A stretch of 64,000 nucleotides of DNA, taken from assembly GCA_021030915.1 (NCBI GenBank), contig JAGEMR010000007.1, forward strand, positions 62,001 through 126,000, read 5' to 3'. Source of the DNA: Astrothelium macrocarpum (taxonomy: Eukaryota; Ascomycota; Dothideomycetes; Trypetheliales; Trypetheliaceae). The translations under genes were made by a program, and so were the position numbers. Below, piece by piece: positions 10,448 through 22,534 of this stretch. The notes beneath the pieces are model-generated. The model did no database searches. It worked only from the letters and a program-made list of their open reading frames with translations, and was not told the origin of the DNA. The stretch's first letter is position 1, and every line of letters starts with the position of its first letter.

Positions 10448-12096
10448 ATGGCAGGTAAGTATACTTTAAAAACTCGACGTCGCAGACATGATAATCCAGA
10501 TCTTAGTTAACAATGTCTCAAGACCTGGAGGGTGGCCTGGTGCCACTAAAGACAATTTACGAGTGCCAGCTGGCCGATCACACGATGAACGTTTATGTGG
10601 TCAGTCTCCCAGAGTACCTGGGAAAGAGGACAGTCGAGTCAGTATAGCCAGAAAATGCCATGCTCGACTCCTTCGTTCTGACCTACCAAAGTCTCATCAA
10701 ATTCCAAAATGCTGCCGACATAGCCCACCTCAGACGATTCGTCCGTCACGAACAGGTCCCATCTCATAATAGGGCCCTTTTCCCAACCCCACCACCCGAC
10801 CAGACTCCACCCTCGACCACAACAGACACAGCCGCCGAGTCAAGCAGTGCTTCTTGGAACTACTTTTTGTCTTCGGACGAACTTGGAGCAACCGAGTATG
10901 TCCCAGTAAAAAACATGAATACCAGACTGTTTGTCGTCTGTGAAGAGTCGTGCATATCTCGCTCCGACCTTTCCAAACTTCTCTCCTCCAGCCTTCCCGA
11001 ACTATCTACCCCACCTGTCATCCGTGTCGTAACCGTTCCTCGATATGGATCAACAAGCAAGGAGAAAGCCGACCAATGGAGTCAAACCCATTGGCCCACC
11101 ATCTACAGACACACCAATCCTTTCGGCCCGCACCCATCAATCTTGAGCAAAACCCAGAGAATTATCTCTGTCGATCTCCAAAAAGCGATGACTATTGCGT
11201 ACAGCTGTGCAAACAAGGTCACGTCGAGTAAGATTGGAGAGGGAATCGGATGTGTGATTATATATCGAGATTGGAACGAAACAGCTACATTCGTAGCCGC
11301 TACGGGAGACACACGATACCAACACCATAACCCGCAATCGTGCCTCAAAGGAGGCGATATCTGCCTGGAAGGTAACCCCATGTGCCACGCCGCTCTCCGC
11401 GCCATCGGCATTGTCGCCCGCAAGCAACGGGAAGCCAATGCTCTTGGCGCCTCCCAGGACTCCTCCGGCATCTATCCCATCAACTGCGCCATCTGCGACC
11501 GCGAAGATCTCGACGAGCACTATCACTGCGACGTCTGTCTTAACGGCCAATACGATATGTGCTCAGACTGCTACAAAGCCGGCAACCGATGCTGGGAAGG
11601 AAACAATGACGATGGACACGAGCTCACCCGCGGCACCAAGTGCAACCAGAAGCCACGGCGACCAACATCTGGCCGTTGGGTTGACACAGACGCACCCAAG
11701 AGGCGGCCAGTGCCACTACTGTACAAAGGAGATGAGGCCGTAGGAGATGAAATCAATTTCTTTATGGACACGCCATTGCCTGGCACCATGGAGTCGGAAA
11801 TTTATGACTGCAGTCGTCTCCCTCCAGGAGGTTATCTGTGCACGAACATGGAAATTTACCTTACGCATGAGCCGTGTGTCATGTGCAGCCAAGCAATCCT
11901 GCATTCGCGCTTTGATCGCGTCATCTTTGGCCGTCGAATGCCGCGCACAGGAGCGTTGACGGCGGAGAAGGAGCGCGGGTTGGGGTATGGACTATGGTGG
12001 CGTCGAGAGTTGAATTGGCGCGCGCTGGCTTGGGAATTGGAACTGAAAAAGAATGAGATGGAATGTGCAGAAGTGGGTTTTGATGTTCATGTCTAA
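10448..12096 (+). CDS. tad3: Tad3-like subunit of tRNA(adenosine-34) deaminase, with inserted ZZ zinc finger and in-frame TAG
   Basis: Exon 1 is 10448-10454 (ATGGCAG, then a GTAAGT donor) and exon 2 is 10523-12096. The product would be 525 aa if the TAG at 10645-10647 were read through. Tad3 is the non-catalytic partner of Tad2 in wobble A-to-I editing. Seen: an N-terminal domain (LKTIYECQLADHTMNVYVV), an HLRRF motif, a deaminase zinc-site helix CHAALRAIGIVARKQ with Ala where active deaminases have Glu (typical of Tad3, usually HAV), and PCVMCSQAILHSRFDRVIFG supplying two Cys ligands. Between these lies a ZZ-like finger (CAIC, HCDVC, YDMCSDC, DGHEL). The TAG splits otherwise continuous family-like sequence. 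Met at 10660 is the next start but would delete about 50 conserved N-terminal residues. Confidence 0.8.
10645..10647 (+). other. In-frame TAG inside the Tad3-like reading frame
   Basis: Upstream codons read TVESV and downstream codons read PENAMLDSF in the same phase. A CAG-to-TAG change (Gln) would explain it. A 48-bp intron from the GTCAGT at 10600 to the TAG at 10647 would also remove it, but would delete the VSLPEYLGK segment. Confidence 0.75.
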
Positions 12097-12542
12097 GGGG
12101 TATTATGAAGCCTAGAGTCGTATGGATCAGGTCTTGGCGTTTGATAAGGTGTTGGAGAATGGGATGTAGGAAGAGCGAAGGCGTATGGGATCTGGCATTA
12201 GCCAGGCGTTCTATTATGGCAGTAGGCAATTTGCATGAGGGCCTCTCTGGAATGATTACGATGAGTATGCATGCATTGTGGTGGCGTTATTCGAACTGAC
12301 GTTATACATAAACGAGCTAGATGATTGGAGTCGCCTAGAATTTACATTAGAAAAAGTAGACAGATGTACGATTTTGAATGAATGTTCACTGAGTCTCCAT
12401 GGTATCACTAGAAAATCAAACCAAGGTAGCAACAGAAACTTGTGAAAACAAGCTGAGACTCTCCAAAACGCCAAAGCAGTCCACACCCCCACGCGCCAAA
12501 ACTCTCGCCCATATAAACGAATGAATCCCAGTCGGACAAATG
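12097..12542. other. Convergent 3' flanks
   Basis: The spacer between the Tad3-like stop and the stop of the minus-strand cupredoxin gene. Nothing else is supported. Confidence 0.55.
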
Positions 12543-13855
12543 TCACGACGCATCCATCTCATGCGGTCCCACATGTGAATTCCTTTGCGACCGCGTGCCA
12601 TCCGACAACATCGTATTCGACCTCGTCGACACATCCGGCGCCGTCGCCACCGGAATCGGATCCGAGTTCTCAGAGAAGAACCCGCCATACTCCGTGCCGG
12701 GCGTGTATCTCGGGCCCGGGCCGAAGGAGCGCGGCGTCACGCGCGGGCTGCCCACGACCGAGTCGAGTTCTTCGGCGCTCGGCTCGGGGGATTTGGAGGT
12801 GACGGAGTAGGGGGGCGCGTCGTACGAGGGCACGTTGCGATGGTAGGACGTGCTGTCCGGATGGTAGGGGGAGACGCCGCCGAAGGGGTGGTCCGGGTTG
12901 TACATCATGTCCTTGTTGGGCGGAGGCGGCGGCTGGGATGATCGAGCCGCCTCGGTGTTGCTTTTGTAGGCGAGCGCTTGTTTCAGACTCTTGGTGCGGC
13001 CGACGTAGAAAAAGAGCGCTGCGGCGAGGAGGAGCACGGCGATCGTGCCGACGACAATGCCCGCGATCGCTCCACCTGAGAGACCCGAATGTGTGGAAGT
13101 CTCTATGGGGGGCGGCGCTTCGTTTGTTGGCTCACTGGCTACCGATGTGATGGTAGCGGTTGCAGTTGCGGCCATTGAGGAGATTGATGATGCTGCTTCT
13201 TGCGGGAATGGCTGCCCATAATCGAGCATGTAATCGGCAGATTTGGCTAATTCCTTTTGCGTGGCCAAAGGCGTTGACGCATTCTATTTGCTTCAGTTAG
13301 GAAGACGCTTTTTTTGGTTTGTGGCCAATGACGATGCTTACAGGATTGATGACTCCGACCATTTGAAAGTCGATACATGATCCAGGCGCAGAACAGTAAA
13401 AAAACACAGGCTGAGTGTCATTTACTGTCAGGTTCCATGTCGGCGGCTGTTCATGAATGGTTAATTGGGTGCTCTAATACAATGGCAGCTTGGAAAAAAA
13501 GCACTTTGAGGAAGCTTACATTTGGCAAGACTGAACTTAGTGGGAAATGTCCCGAAAAAAATCCCTCTCCGCTGGGCACAACATCCTCATATGGCACGCA
13601 TGGATATCCAAAAGCAGCCTTAATTACAGAATGATTTGAGGGAAAGAATTCAAACACAATGAGGTCGCCTGGAGAAGCTTGTATTGTATCAGGCTCATAA
13701 GCAAATGTCCCTTTGCCGACAGTCACTGTATGGGTTTGTGGTGAACCAGATGTTGTTGAGCTTGGTGTTGACTGGGTGGGTGACTGAGCAAATGAGACTG
13801 AGACGAGGCTGAATAGCACGAAGAGAGCTGTTGCTTTCGAAAGCGAGAGCATCAT
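12543..13855 (-). CDS. Extracellular cupredoxin-like protein with single TM anchor
   Basis: Exons on the minus strand: 13855-13520, 13446-13342, 13283-12543; all junctions are phase 0 and the product is 393 aa. Order: signal peptide (SKATALFVLFSLVSVSFAQ), a Ser/Thr-rich spacer, then a plastocyanin-like fold of about 110 aa. Candidate copper ligands are the His in SNHSV and the Cys in FFYCSAPGSC; the Met of DFQMVGV is a possible axial ligand. A Ser/Ala linker, one TM helix (AGIVVGTIAVLLLAAALFFYVG) and a Pro/Ser-rich cytosolic tail of about 140 aa follow. Family members are extracellular Ser-rich fungal proteins of unknown role; copper binding here is inferred. I chose the ATG at 13855 because the signal peptide begins there. 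An in-frame ATG at 13918 would add 21 residues. Confidence 0.8.
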
Positions 13856-16062
13856 GTATGATAACGTTATGTGGAATCCGATCCAGGCAGATGTTTGGAC
13901 GACATTAAAAGCAAGCAATCGATCGAGACGGGAGAGAAGAGTCAGATCGGATGGAGGGAGAGAGCAGCAAAAACGTGGTCTATGGAAGTAGGCTCACCGG
14001 GTTCATCACCTTCCATTGCGACTCCTCATCAGAAGATACCTTGTGGCTGGCTGGTAGTACACGAACATCACTGTCAAATCCGGCTGGCGGCGTATGCGCT
14101 GGAACCGTTCCCATGTTTTGACATGGCTCTAAAAAGTGGCGTAAATGCGGAGCAGATGCAGAGGCTTCTTGCCCGCATGAAACATTCACTGTCAGTGGTC
14201 GGGCAGACGCAATCGAAACATAGCCCCAATGAAGAGAGGCATGCTGAACGCAAAGGCCAGGATATCAGCCCATCTTGATGGGTAAAGCTAACTCTGTCAG
14301 GTTGGTGACACTATGTATAGGCCAGCACGAGTTACTAAAGGTGAACAAGTTCCGAAGTGATGCAGACGCCCGTTAGCGGAGGGTGGGGGAAAAATTTTCG
14401 GTTCCGGAAAAGGAAAGATCTGAAGCTGATAGAATTCTTTCAGCCACAAGTGGTGTAGAGAGCACAGTGCTGCAAAGGTCTTGCATATGTACACGATCCG
14501 GACGATAGGAAAAGTAGGCTCAGCGCGCTTGGCTCCAGATCCAATCCATTGGCTCACCGATGTACATTACCTGCACAGGCACAACAAGTGTTAGACAAAC
14601 CCCAGTGTTTTTATCCCGGTTTAGTTTTCAATATTCTGCTGGTGGCTGCCCGGGCTGGAGTATCATGTGGGACTCCAGGCTAGTCTCTCCATCTCTTTCA
14701 TGTGTCTCGCAGGGGTCCTCAGCCGCAGACTCCCGACTTCACTCGGGTGACTAAGGAGAAATCGCCTTCATCAGTAACTTCGACACAGGCCTCTATTAGT
14801 AAAACTAGAATTTGTGCCAGATGCTTCGAGAAACTGGTTTTATTCTAGAGACAAGAACATATTGCGAAATAGACGACGTCATAGCGTTGCAACAATGATA
14901 CGTAATCACCGCAAGCCAAAAACCACGTAACGGAACCCTGGTCCAAAGAACCTCGGAACTAGATTATCCTTTCGTAGTGATGGCAGTGAGCGCTGGTTTC
15001 TACTCAAGTAGATGATTCGCCGACAATTGATCCTGAACAACCCTATGTTAGGGAAGATGATGATGTGAGGAATCCTTTGGAGGCCTTGACAAAACTTGCG
15101 CAAAACGATCATCATGAGTTTCATAAATTCTGGCCTCTCTCTCTCTGCATGTAGGCACAGGGGCGAGCTGAGGCAAGCGTCGTGAGACTCTGCAAATTTT
15201 CCGGAGATTGAGAGTCTTAATAATCAGGACTAGACCAAAGACCTGATGAGTGCTTACGAAGGATGGCCCGAGGCACCCCGAGGCACCCCAGCAACGCGAC
15301 TCAGCCAGCCTTAAGAAAATTCTAATGTACCACGAACCGGTGTGATTGAAATTTGGGTAATATATATATTTACCGGAATGCTCGCTGGTCGAGCTTTATC
15401 AAGTGCTACAACAATTCTTGCATATCAGTCGAAAGAAAATCCAAAAGCTCTCTTCTTATTCAAATCAAGATTCAAAACCTTCAACATGTTCTCTGACCAA
15501 TCAAAACCGAGAGGGGTCCGAGCCTTCTTTAAGCACATTGCTGCCGTTTGGGGACCACTTCTCTATGCCAAGGAAGGCCTCGATGACCAATACAATTTCC
15601 CACGAAGCCCAATGGCGGGACAGCCGAGGCACTAAACCCAAAATTTGAATTCTCATCTGCATAGCGGCGGGTTAAGAGATAGACTGGCGGGACTTGTTGT
15701 TTTGCATTGATCCTCCACGAGTAAGGACTGCCTCATTCATATATACGCGAAGTGAGCTTATGAGACTAATACAGAAACCAGCATGACATGAATAAAATAC
15801 CGTGCACACAAGTTGGAGTTTTGGATGCGAATTTTATGCGGATTCAAGCTTGTACCTTTAACAATTCCACATGGAGGCTGTTACCATGTCATGCGCAGGC
15901 TGGCAAATGATCGCAAACAATGTACATACTTATACACATACAGTGCATGATTTCAAGATTTCATATTGAATGCTTTGCTATACACTTGGTCTCAACTCTC
16001 GCCCATAATGCTCCTTTGTTCCATTAGCCTTTCCCACGCGATCTCCGCTGAATGCCTTTTCG
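13856..16062. other. 2.2 kb without a supported gene
   Basis: Only short open frames (the longest is 135 codons at 13871-14278 +) and none show a domain. On the minus strand, 14189-13980 has a splice-donor-like end (AACCCG followed by GTGAGC) and could be an exon of an unrecognised small gene; I cannot assemble a model. An AT microsatellite-like stretch lies near 15358-15372. Confidence 0.45.
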
Positions 16063-18588
16063 CTAGTGAATACTTGCCAGAACAGGAGACTCACTTTCGT
16101 CACCTGCCAATCTGGCTCTCCAGTCGCTCGTCGCATTCTTCAGCAGTTCCGTCACCTGCTCACGATGCTCCAGCAACATTTCATTCAAATCATCATATGG
16201 ACTCTCCACCAATTTTCCAAATTTCTTCCGCGGCTTGCGGTCGCGATCCCAAAGCGCATGCTGACCTGCCACAAAGATGCGCGAATGATCATAGAACCAT
16301 CTAGCGAAAATGTCTTCGTCGGTCGCGCGCCGGATTCTATTCAGCGGCGATTCGGCAACGAAGGAGATGAAAAAGGTAACTCGGTCGGTACAAGATTCTT
16401 GATTACTGAGGAGGTTGATGAGTCCGAGATAGGCGTTGCCGATGCCAAGGAGGAACACATGAGTTGACTCGTGGACTTCGATGTAGTTCTCCCAGAGGTA
16501 AGTGGCAAGCTCCAGCGTACGGTCTCCGCGTGTATTGCTTCCATCTGGATCAGCATAGGTCATCTCGTCCTGTTTCTTTGTAAGTCGCTTAAGTGGATTA
16601 CTGTCATGGTGAAGGGGAGCGCTGACATCTTCTCCTGTGATATGCTTTGGAACATTGACATCGATGACAGCAAATTCGTTTTCAACCGCCCACTCGACGT
16701 ATGACTTGGCAATATCAGTCTTCAAAAGAGTCAGCGTAGCGCTCACACATGGCGCTTTATACTTACCACCCAGATATTGTGGAGCTCCAGTTTACTTGTA
16801 CGAGCGCTCGGCACTCCTCGCGCATGGGGTGGATCATGGAAAATGACGAGCAATGGACGGGCCTCGCTATAATTAGAGCTATATCAATTCATCAGCCTCT
16901 CCTTGAAAAATCGCGAAAGGAATGAACCAAACTCACGTAACAAGGACCTCCCGCTCAAATGACTTTGAAAGTTTTTCTCGGTATATGAAGAGGGGTGTCA
17001 TCTGGAATTTATCCCACCATTCCTTGCTTTGGTTATTTCTGTATATATCATGTAGGCGCTCTCCACGTAACGCCTTTCGAACCATTGGGTCGATTTGGGT
17101 TTCGAGCTTTGGGTACAGGCAAGACCAGTATCTGGACTGCTCACGAATAACCAACTGAACCGTTTCTACGCCAGCAACAGTAGGTTCGAGAGCGATTAAT
17201 CGGTCTGGAGGCTCGCCCATTAGAGTTCGTGTTACAGCGAGAGCCGATTTTGCAATGGATCGTAGGTTATAACCGCCTTCAAGACAGACGGCTACTTTCC
17301 CATTGGCCAATGACATTAGCATATGTGTCATGTGGGCGTATCCAGCAGGGGTTACAAAACACTGGCCCAGTTCGTCACCCTCTGCAGCATCGAAGCCCGC
17401 CGAGATAATCACCAGATCGGGATCGAATTCTTGCGCTATCGGCATCACCACTTGTTGAAAAGCAAGCAGATAATCGCCGTCTTTCATGCCATGACAGGGC
17501 CATGGTATGTTGACATTCTTGCCTTCACCTGCTCCAGCCCCAAAATGTTTGTGATCTCCATAGTCGGTGCACGGGTAGAAGTGTCCGTTCCGATGTACAT
17601 GTAGCGAGATGTAGAGGACATTAGGATCATCATAAAATGTTCGTTGAACACCATTTCCGTGATGGACATCCCAGTCGAGAATAAGAATCTTTCTGCAAGT
17701 GTCAGGAAAAGCTTGCTGACAAGCCCTAGCAGCAATGCAAACATTGTTGAAGAAGCAAAAACCCCCAGCTTGATATGGTTCTGCGTGATGACCAGGTGGT
17801 CGTATCACGGCAAAAGCATTCTTGACCTGTCCCGCGACCACAGCCTTGCAGGCTTCAATAGCGCCTCCAGCAGACAGCTTGGCGCTGATAAAGGTCATCC
17901 TATGTGCGTATATTGAGTCACATTGTGCAACGATTGCCTCGAGCTCTTCGTCTGTTTTTGTCATGAGGTCTTTGACCCAGGCATAGTGTTGTCGTTCATG
18001 TACAAGTAGTATTTCTTGCTTCGTGGCCTCTCGAATATTGATCCGAACCATTTGGTAATCTGTCGGCGAATCATCAGTATCAACGTCGTGCACTAGTTGA
18101 GCATCGAATAATTCCTGATAAATTTGTTCAATTCTCCGTGGATCTTCAGGATGGATGTCATCAGGTTGTCTGGACGCCAACGGTTCTGCATGAAATCTCA
18201 TTCGTACATCGTAAACAAGGCCAGATCGCGAAGACGAATAAGGTAGCGGTGGGAATTTTAATTGCGGAATGAGCACAGACACCAATTTTCTTGGTTCCTG
18301 GGGATTGGAGTCCAAGGATTCCTCGTCAGTGCTGTCTGATTCATTGTTGTGCGAATAGGCAGGGCTTAGACTTTGATCTCGGGACATTTCGGCGACTTCA
18401 AGACATTGAGGTGGCGCGAAGCCATTCTCCAGAATAGGAGATGGCGATTCGCCGGTGATGGGATCATGCGGTGCAATCTTTCCTAGAGGCGCGTCGAGAG
18501 CAAACACGGATGGATCGACAGTAGCAAAGGTCCCATCAAGCTCTGTGCTTTGCAAGACCTGGACCTCTTCTTCCGCGGGCGGGTCCAT
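16063..18588 (-). CDS. hda1: Class II histone deacetylase Hda1 with C-terminal Arb2 domain
   Basis: Exons on the minus strand: 18588-16937, 16866-16767, 16719-16063; phases match and the product is 802 aa. It removes acetyl groups from histone tails in the nucleus as a repressive chromatin enzyme. Seen: an acidic N-terminal region (about 130 aa), then the deacetylase domain with RPPGHHAEPYQAGGFCFFNN, LILDWDVHHGNG, the ISAGFDAAEGD zinc and active-site region, and CLEGGYN. An Arb2-like alpha/beta domain follows (LLVIFHDPPHARG, FAVIDVNVPKHI, VFLLGIGNAYLG). The intron 2 junction restores LHNIWV-TDIAKSYVEW, which matches the family. I chose the ATG at 18588 (MDPPAEEE); an in-frame ATG at 18672 would add 28 residues of unremarkable sequence. 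Confidence 0.93.
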
Positions 18589-19872
18589 GGTGTCTTCAGT
18601 AGCCACAGTAGGGGAAACTGAGAGTGTGCTGTCAAGTCTCGTCAAGTAACATGGTCGGATGTGGATGACCACGATGAATCAAATTAAGCGGCAGTACCTG
18701 TGATATCTTAGACTTGTCAGCATGGACCTCTTAGCTTCCCACTGATCATAACCAAAACGACAGATCAGTTGAAGGTAGACACAAGCGAAAGACGTATTGT
18801 AGATATTGAACTCAAACCAAGATGAACCCCACCTTTTCTGGAATGAGAAAGGAAGACTCAGATTTTGACAATAGAGAAACAGGCCAGATATTCAAGAATA
18901 GAGCATTGAACATACCTCTTCCACCTTTTCTAAAGAACGGGCAGCGGCCGGGGGTTAAGTAACACGGGAATGGCCAGACTTGTCAAGCGAAACGAGAGTC
19001 GCTACAGAAATTGTAAAGAGCGCCGAAGCAAAGTGGGTAGAAGCGAGAAGACTCAAAATGGTTTCAGGGAAACGTGATTCTGGATTTTGATGAATGTATT
19101 ACCTCCACTGAGCTAGTGGAATGTATCCCCGACGAGATTGGTGTTTGTAAACTTGAGACGCGCTAGAGCAACAAACAAAGGGTATGATTTGAGCGCGTTT
19201 GTATTGCAAGGAGGCCCAAAACGCTTGTGAAAGTGGAAAATAGACGGAAGAAAGGTAATCGTCTGCTGGCAGTAATTTGGATAATAGTGAGTTACGAAGA
19301 ACGCTAGGTACTCACTTAGCTCGGACTTCTCCCGGCTTGAGCGCTCTATCGACCAAGCTAAACCTTGTTAGGCAAGCTAGCTCTTTTATTTCGATATATT
19401 TCGCAAAATTAGTTCACTTTATTGGCTTTTTGTTCGAGGATCTGAGGAAATTCCATATACGGCTTATGTATTCTTTGGGAAGACTCAATGCTCTTGAGCG
19501 TAATATGATGTATTGCTACTTTTAGTTCATGACTTACCGAAGCCATCGCCATTGCTCTCTTATGATACATGCTCTTCTCAGTTGTGGTAGCATTAGTCAG
19601 GACGTCTCGGAAGCTATATTGCCTACTTAATTGAGTCTACGATCTTGCATTGCACAATATGCAGTCAACTGAACTGATTTTTTCTATAAAGCATCATATA
19701 CTACATTAGGAAACTTAGGAGAAACGACCATTGCAAAGCAGATTAAGAAAGAGAGAAAATCGGGGGGCTTTCATCTATTTTCATCACTTTGTATCTCTTG
19801 TATCAATGGTCCGTAGCTCCATTTTGAGAAAGGCCAGGGTTGTGCCTGTGCTCGTAGCAACTAATTAAGCAT
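18589..19872. other. Hda1 upstream region and GAPDH 3' flank
   Basis: About 1.3 kb between tandem minus-strand genes. It presumably holds the Hda1 promoter and leader and the GAPDH 3' UTR. Open frames are short and unrecognised. Confidence 0.5.
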
Positions 19873-21118
19873 TTAGGCATTGCCATCAACCTTGGCCATG
19901 TACGCTACGCAGTATGAATTAGCTCTTTGTTGTACTCATCAAATGATGCAACACGACTTACCAAGAAGATCTAGGACACGGCGCGAATAACCCCACTCGT
20001 TGTCATACCAGGAAACAAGCTTGTGGAAGTGCTGGTTCAGAGAGATACCGGCCTTGGCATCAACGATGGAAGAATTTGGGTCACCTCGGAGATCAGAGGA
20101 GACAAGATCGTCATCAGAGTATGCGAGAATACCCTTGAGTTCTCCTTCAGCAGCAGCCTTCAAGGTAGCCTTGAGGTCATCAGCAGAGGCAGGCTTCTCG
20201 GTGCGGAAAGTCAAGTCGACGACAGAAACGTTGGAGGTAGGAACTCGCATAGACATTCCAGTAAGCTTGCCGTTGAGGTCTGGGATGACTTTACCAACAG
20301 CTTTGGCGGCACCAGTACTGCTGGGGATGATGTTTTGAGCGGCAGCACGTCCACCACGCCAATCCTTTGCAGAAGGACCATCGACTGTTTTTTGTGTAGC
20401 AGTGTAGGAGTGAATAGTGGTCATAAGACCTTCGATCATGTTGTATTTGTCATGGACAACCTTTGCCAAAGGCGCCAAGCAATTCGTTGTGCATGAAGCG
20501 TTAGAGACAACATTGATGTCAGATTTGTAGCTCTTCTCATTCACGCCCATGACGAACATTGGGGCATCGGCAGAAGGTGCGGAGATGACGACCTTCTTTG
20601 CGCCACCCTTCAAATGTGCGGAGGCCTTGTCGACGGTGGTGAAAACACCTGTTGACTCGACAACATAGTCGGCACCAGTCTCACTCCATTTGATATCGGC
20701 GGGGTTCTTCTCCATGTAGAAGCGGACCTTCTTGCCCTCGACTGTCAAGTCATTGCCATCAACCTTCACCTCGCCTTTGAATCGGCCGTGTGTGCTGTCA
20801 TACTTGAGCATGTACACCTATTGCATCTCGTTAGTGGCTATTCGGGCAGAAAGCATTACTGTGTGCGACTCACGGCGTAAGTGGGGTCAATAAAGGGATC
20901 ATTGACAGCAACCACATGAACGTCGTCATGCTCAAGACTACCATATTTTTAGCTTTTGCTACGAATATGATGGATGCGCCGGTATTGTGGGGTAGGTAGA
21001 CACTCACGCGTTTCGGTAAACAATACGGCCAATACGGCCAAATCCGTTGATGCCGATCTTGATGGTATGTTAGAGGGCTTTAGGAAGCGAAGATCTTGCT
21101 ATCTACCTTGATAACCAT
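19873..21118 (-). CDS. gpdA: Glyceraldehyde-3-phosphate dehydrogenase
   Basis: Exons on the minus strand: 21118-21107 (only 12 bp, MVIK), 21057-21008, 20937-20874, 20817-19962, 19904-19873. They sum to 337 aa, the usual length. It oxidises glyceraldehyde-3-phosphate to 1,3-bisphosphoglycerate with NAD in cytosolic glycolysis. Seen: the NAD-binding INGFGRIGRIVYRNA, the catalytic-site SNASCTTNCLAPLAKV (active Cys), the TGMSMRVPT segment, WYDNEWGYS near the end and a C-terminal YMAKVDGNA after the last intron. The many small 5' introns are typical of highly expressed fungal gpd genes, and the region upstream of the ATG is pyrimidine-rich on the coding strand. Confidence 0.97.
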
Positions 21119-22534
21119 TATGACTGCTTGGAATTTTAGCAAAGGGTCAAAGGAGCTTTTGTTGAGATTCCGAGTGTTAAGACGAAATTGAAGCTTTACT
21201 GACCACGGAAGAATCGGAATGGGAGTTGAAGAGGTTCCGGACAGGTGGCAGATGCCGATTGAGTTGGGAAGGGAAGTTTGTTGAAGGATTGTTGGATGGA
21301 CAAAAAAGGTGAGCTGGTGTCTTATCCTTGAGGTGGGATGTCCGTCGCGGGGTTCCAGAAGGAGGAATTTACGTCAATTTCTGCGACACTCATGCACCGA
21401 CATCCTCTGTGTCCGCCGTCGCCATCCGGCGCCGCTTTATTTCATCATGTCACTTGTTTAGCTATTCTACTTTTGCTATACGACTCTTAGTCCTCACTCT
21501 CTATTCGAGTTCACCGAACTTCACCCAGTCTGTCATGAGACTGCTGTGATTATCGCTCTCTTCATCCGCACAACCGGCTTACAGCCACGGCTTTGTTCGG
21601 CTTCGGACATCTTACACGAGAAAACTTCGGGATGGGCCACTGTCCGGGCAGAGAGCGGAAATACCCAGGAATGGTTCTCAAACATTCAATGGCTGATTTG
21701 GTATGATTGGAGGCTAATGCGAAGCATTCTGCAAGCTTTCATGAAATATTGTGTCCATTGCAGTATTCAGATTGATGCGCAATTGGACTAGATTTTTTGC
21801 TTTTTCAGGCCCTTGACGGGATTGCATCTGAAAAGGAGTCCTTGCAGATGCACCGGCTACTTAGCCACATGCTGTCCGCTGACTCATACAAGCATTAAAG
21901 CCGCACACTTGCAGAACGCATCAGTCAGCCGGAGCCTAATCTTGTGATTAGCTACCGTTTCCAAGACCCATCAGAGCTCATATTTATTAAGCTGATGAAT
22001 ATCCAAAATATTCACTGGCGTTTTCAGTGCGCTCTCAGCCATCAGTTCATTCGGTAGGGCGTGCGTGTCATCACTTTCAACCGTGACCAGAGGAAATTTT
22101 CAACCGGAATTAATCCATGTTTTTCGCAAAATAGGCAGTACGATCAAGCTGAAATAAGACTCAGACTCACGTCCGAATTGCTTACACCACAAATTCCATG
22201 CCACACTGTCCACATTGACCAAGCTACCGTAATTTCCGTAATTGTAGTCTAATTTAGTATTGTCACTGTCATACGAGTAGCTTAGTACTCTAACTCATGT
22301 GAGAGCTGTGCATCCCAGTGCCAGTGTTTTTGTCGCGTGTCGCGAAGTAGATTTGCCAATGATTCGCCGGATCGGCAACGAGAAAATGCTAGAGCTCGCC
22401 AAGGCCAGGAGAAACGACGAACTTTCTACGTACCACCATCAACATCAGCTTCGTGACCGCCATTGAGCTGCAATAGCCGACAACTCCACTTCGAATTCGA
22501 TTCTTTCTTCAGTTTTGGCATCAAAGCCAGGACA
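21119..22534. other. Divergent promoter region, GAPDH (-) and COX IV (+)
   Basis: About 1.4 kb. The part next to the GAPDH start is CT-rich on the GAPDH coding strand, as in strong fungal promoters. A possible leader intron ends in AG shortly before the ATG, but I did not resolve it. No other gene is supported. Confidence 0.5.

Noticed and set aside
10600..10647. 48-bp intron removing the Tad3 TAG
   Set aside because: The GTCAGT donor is weak, no good branch site is visible, and it would delete conserved-looking VSLPEYLGK; kept only as an alternative.
13871..14278. 135-codon plus-strand open frame
   Set aside because: No recognisable feature or splice context; most of it overlaps the cupredoxin 5' flank.
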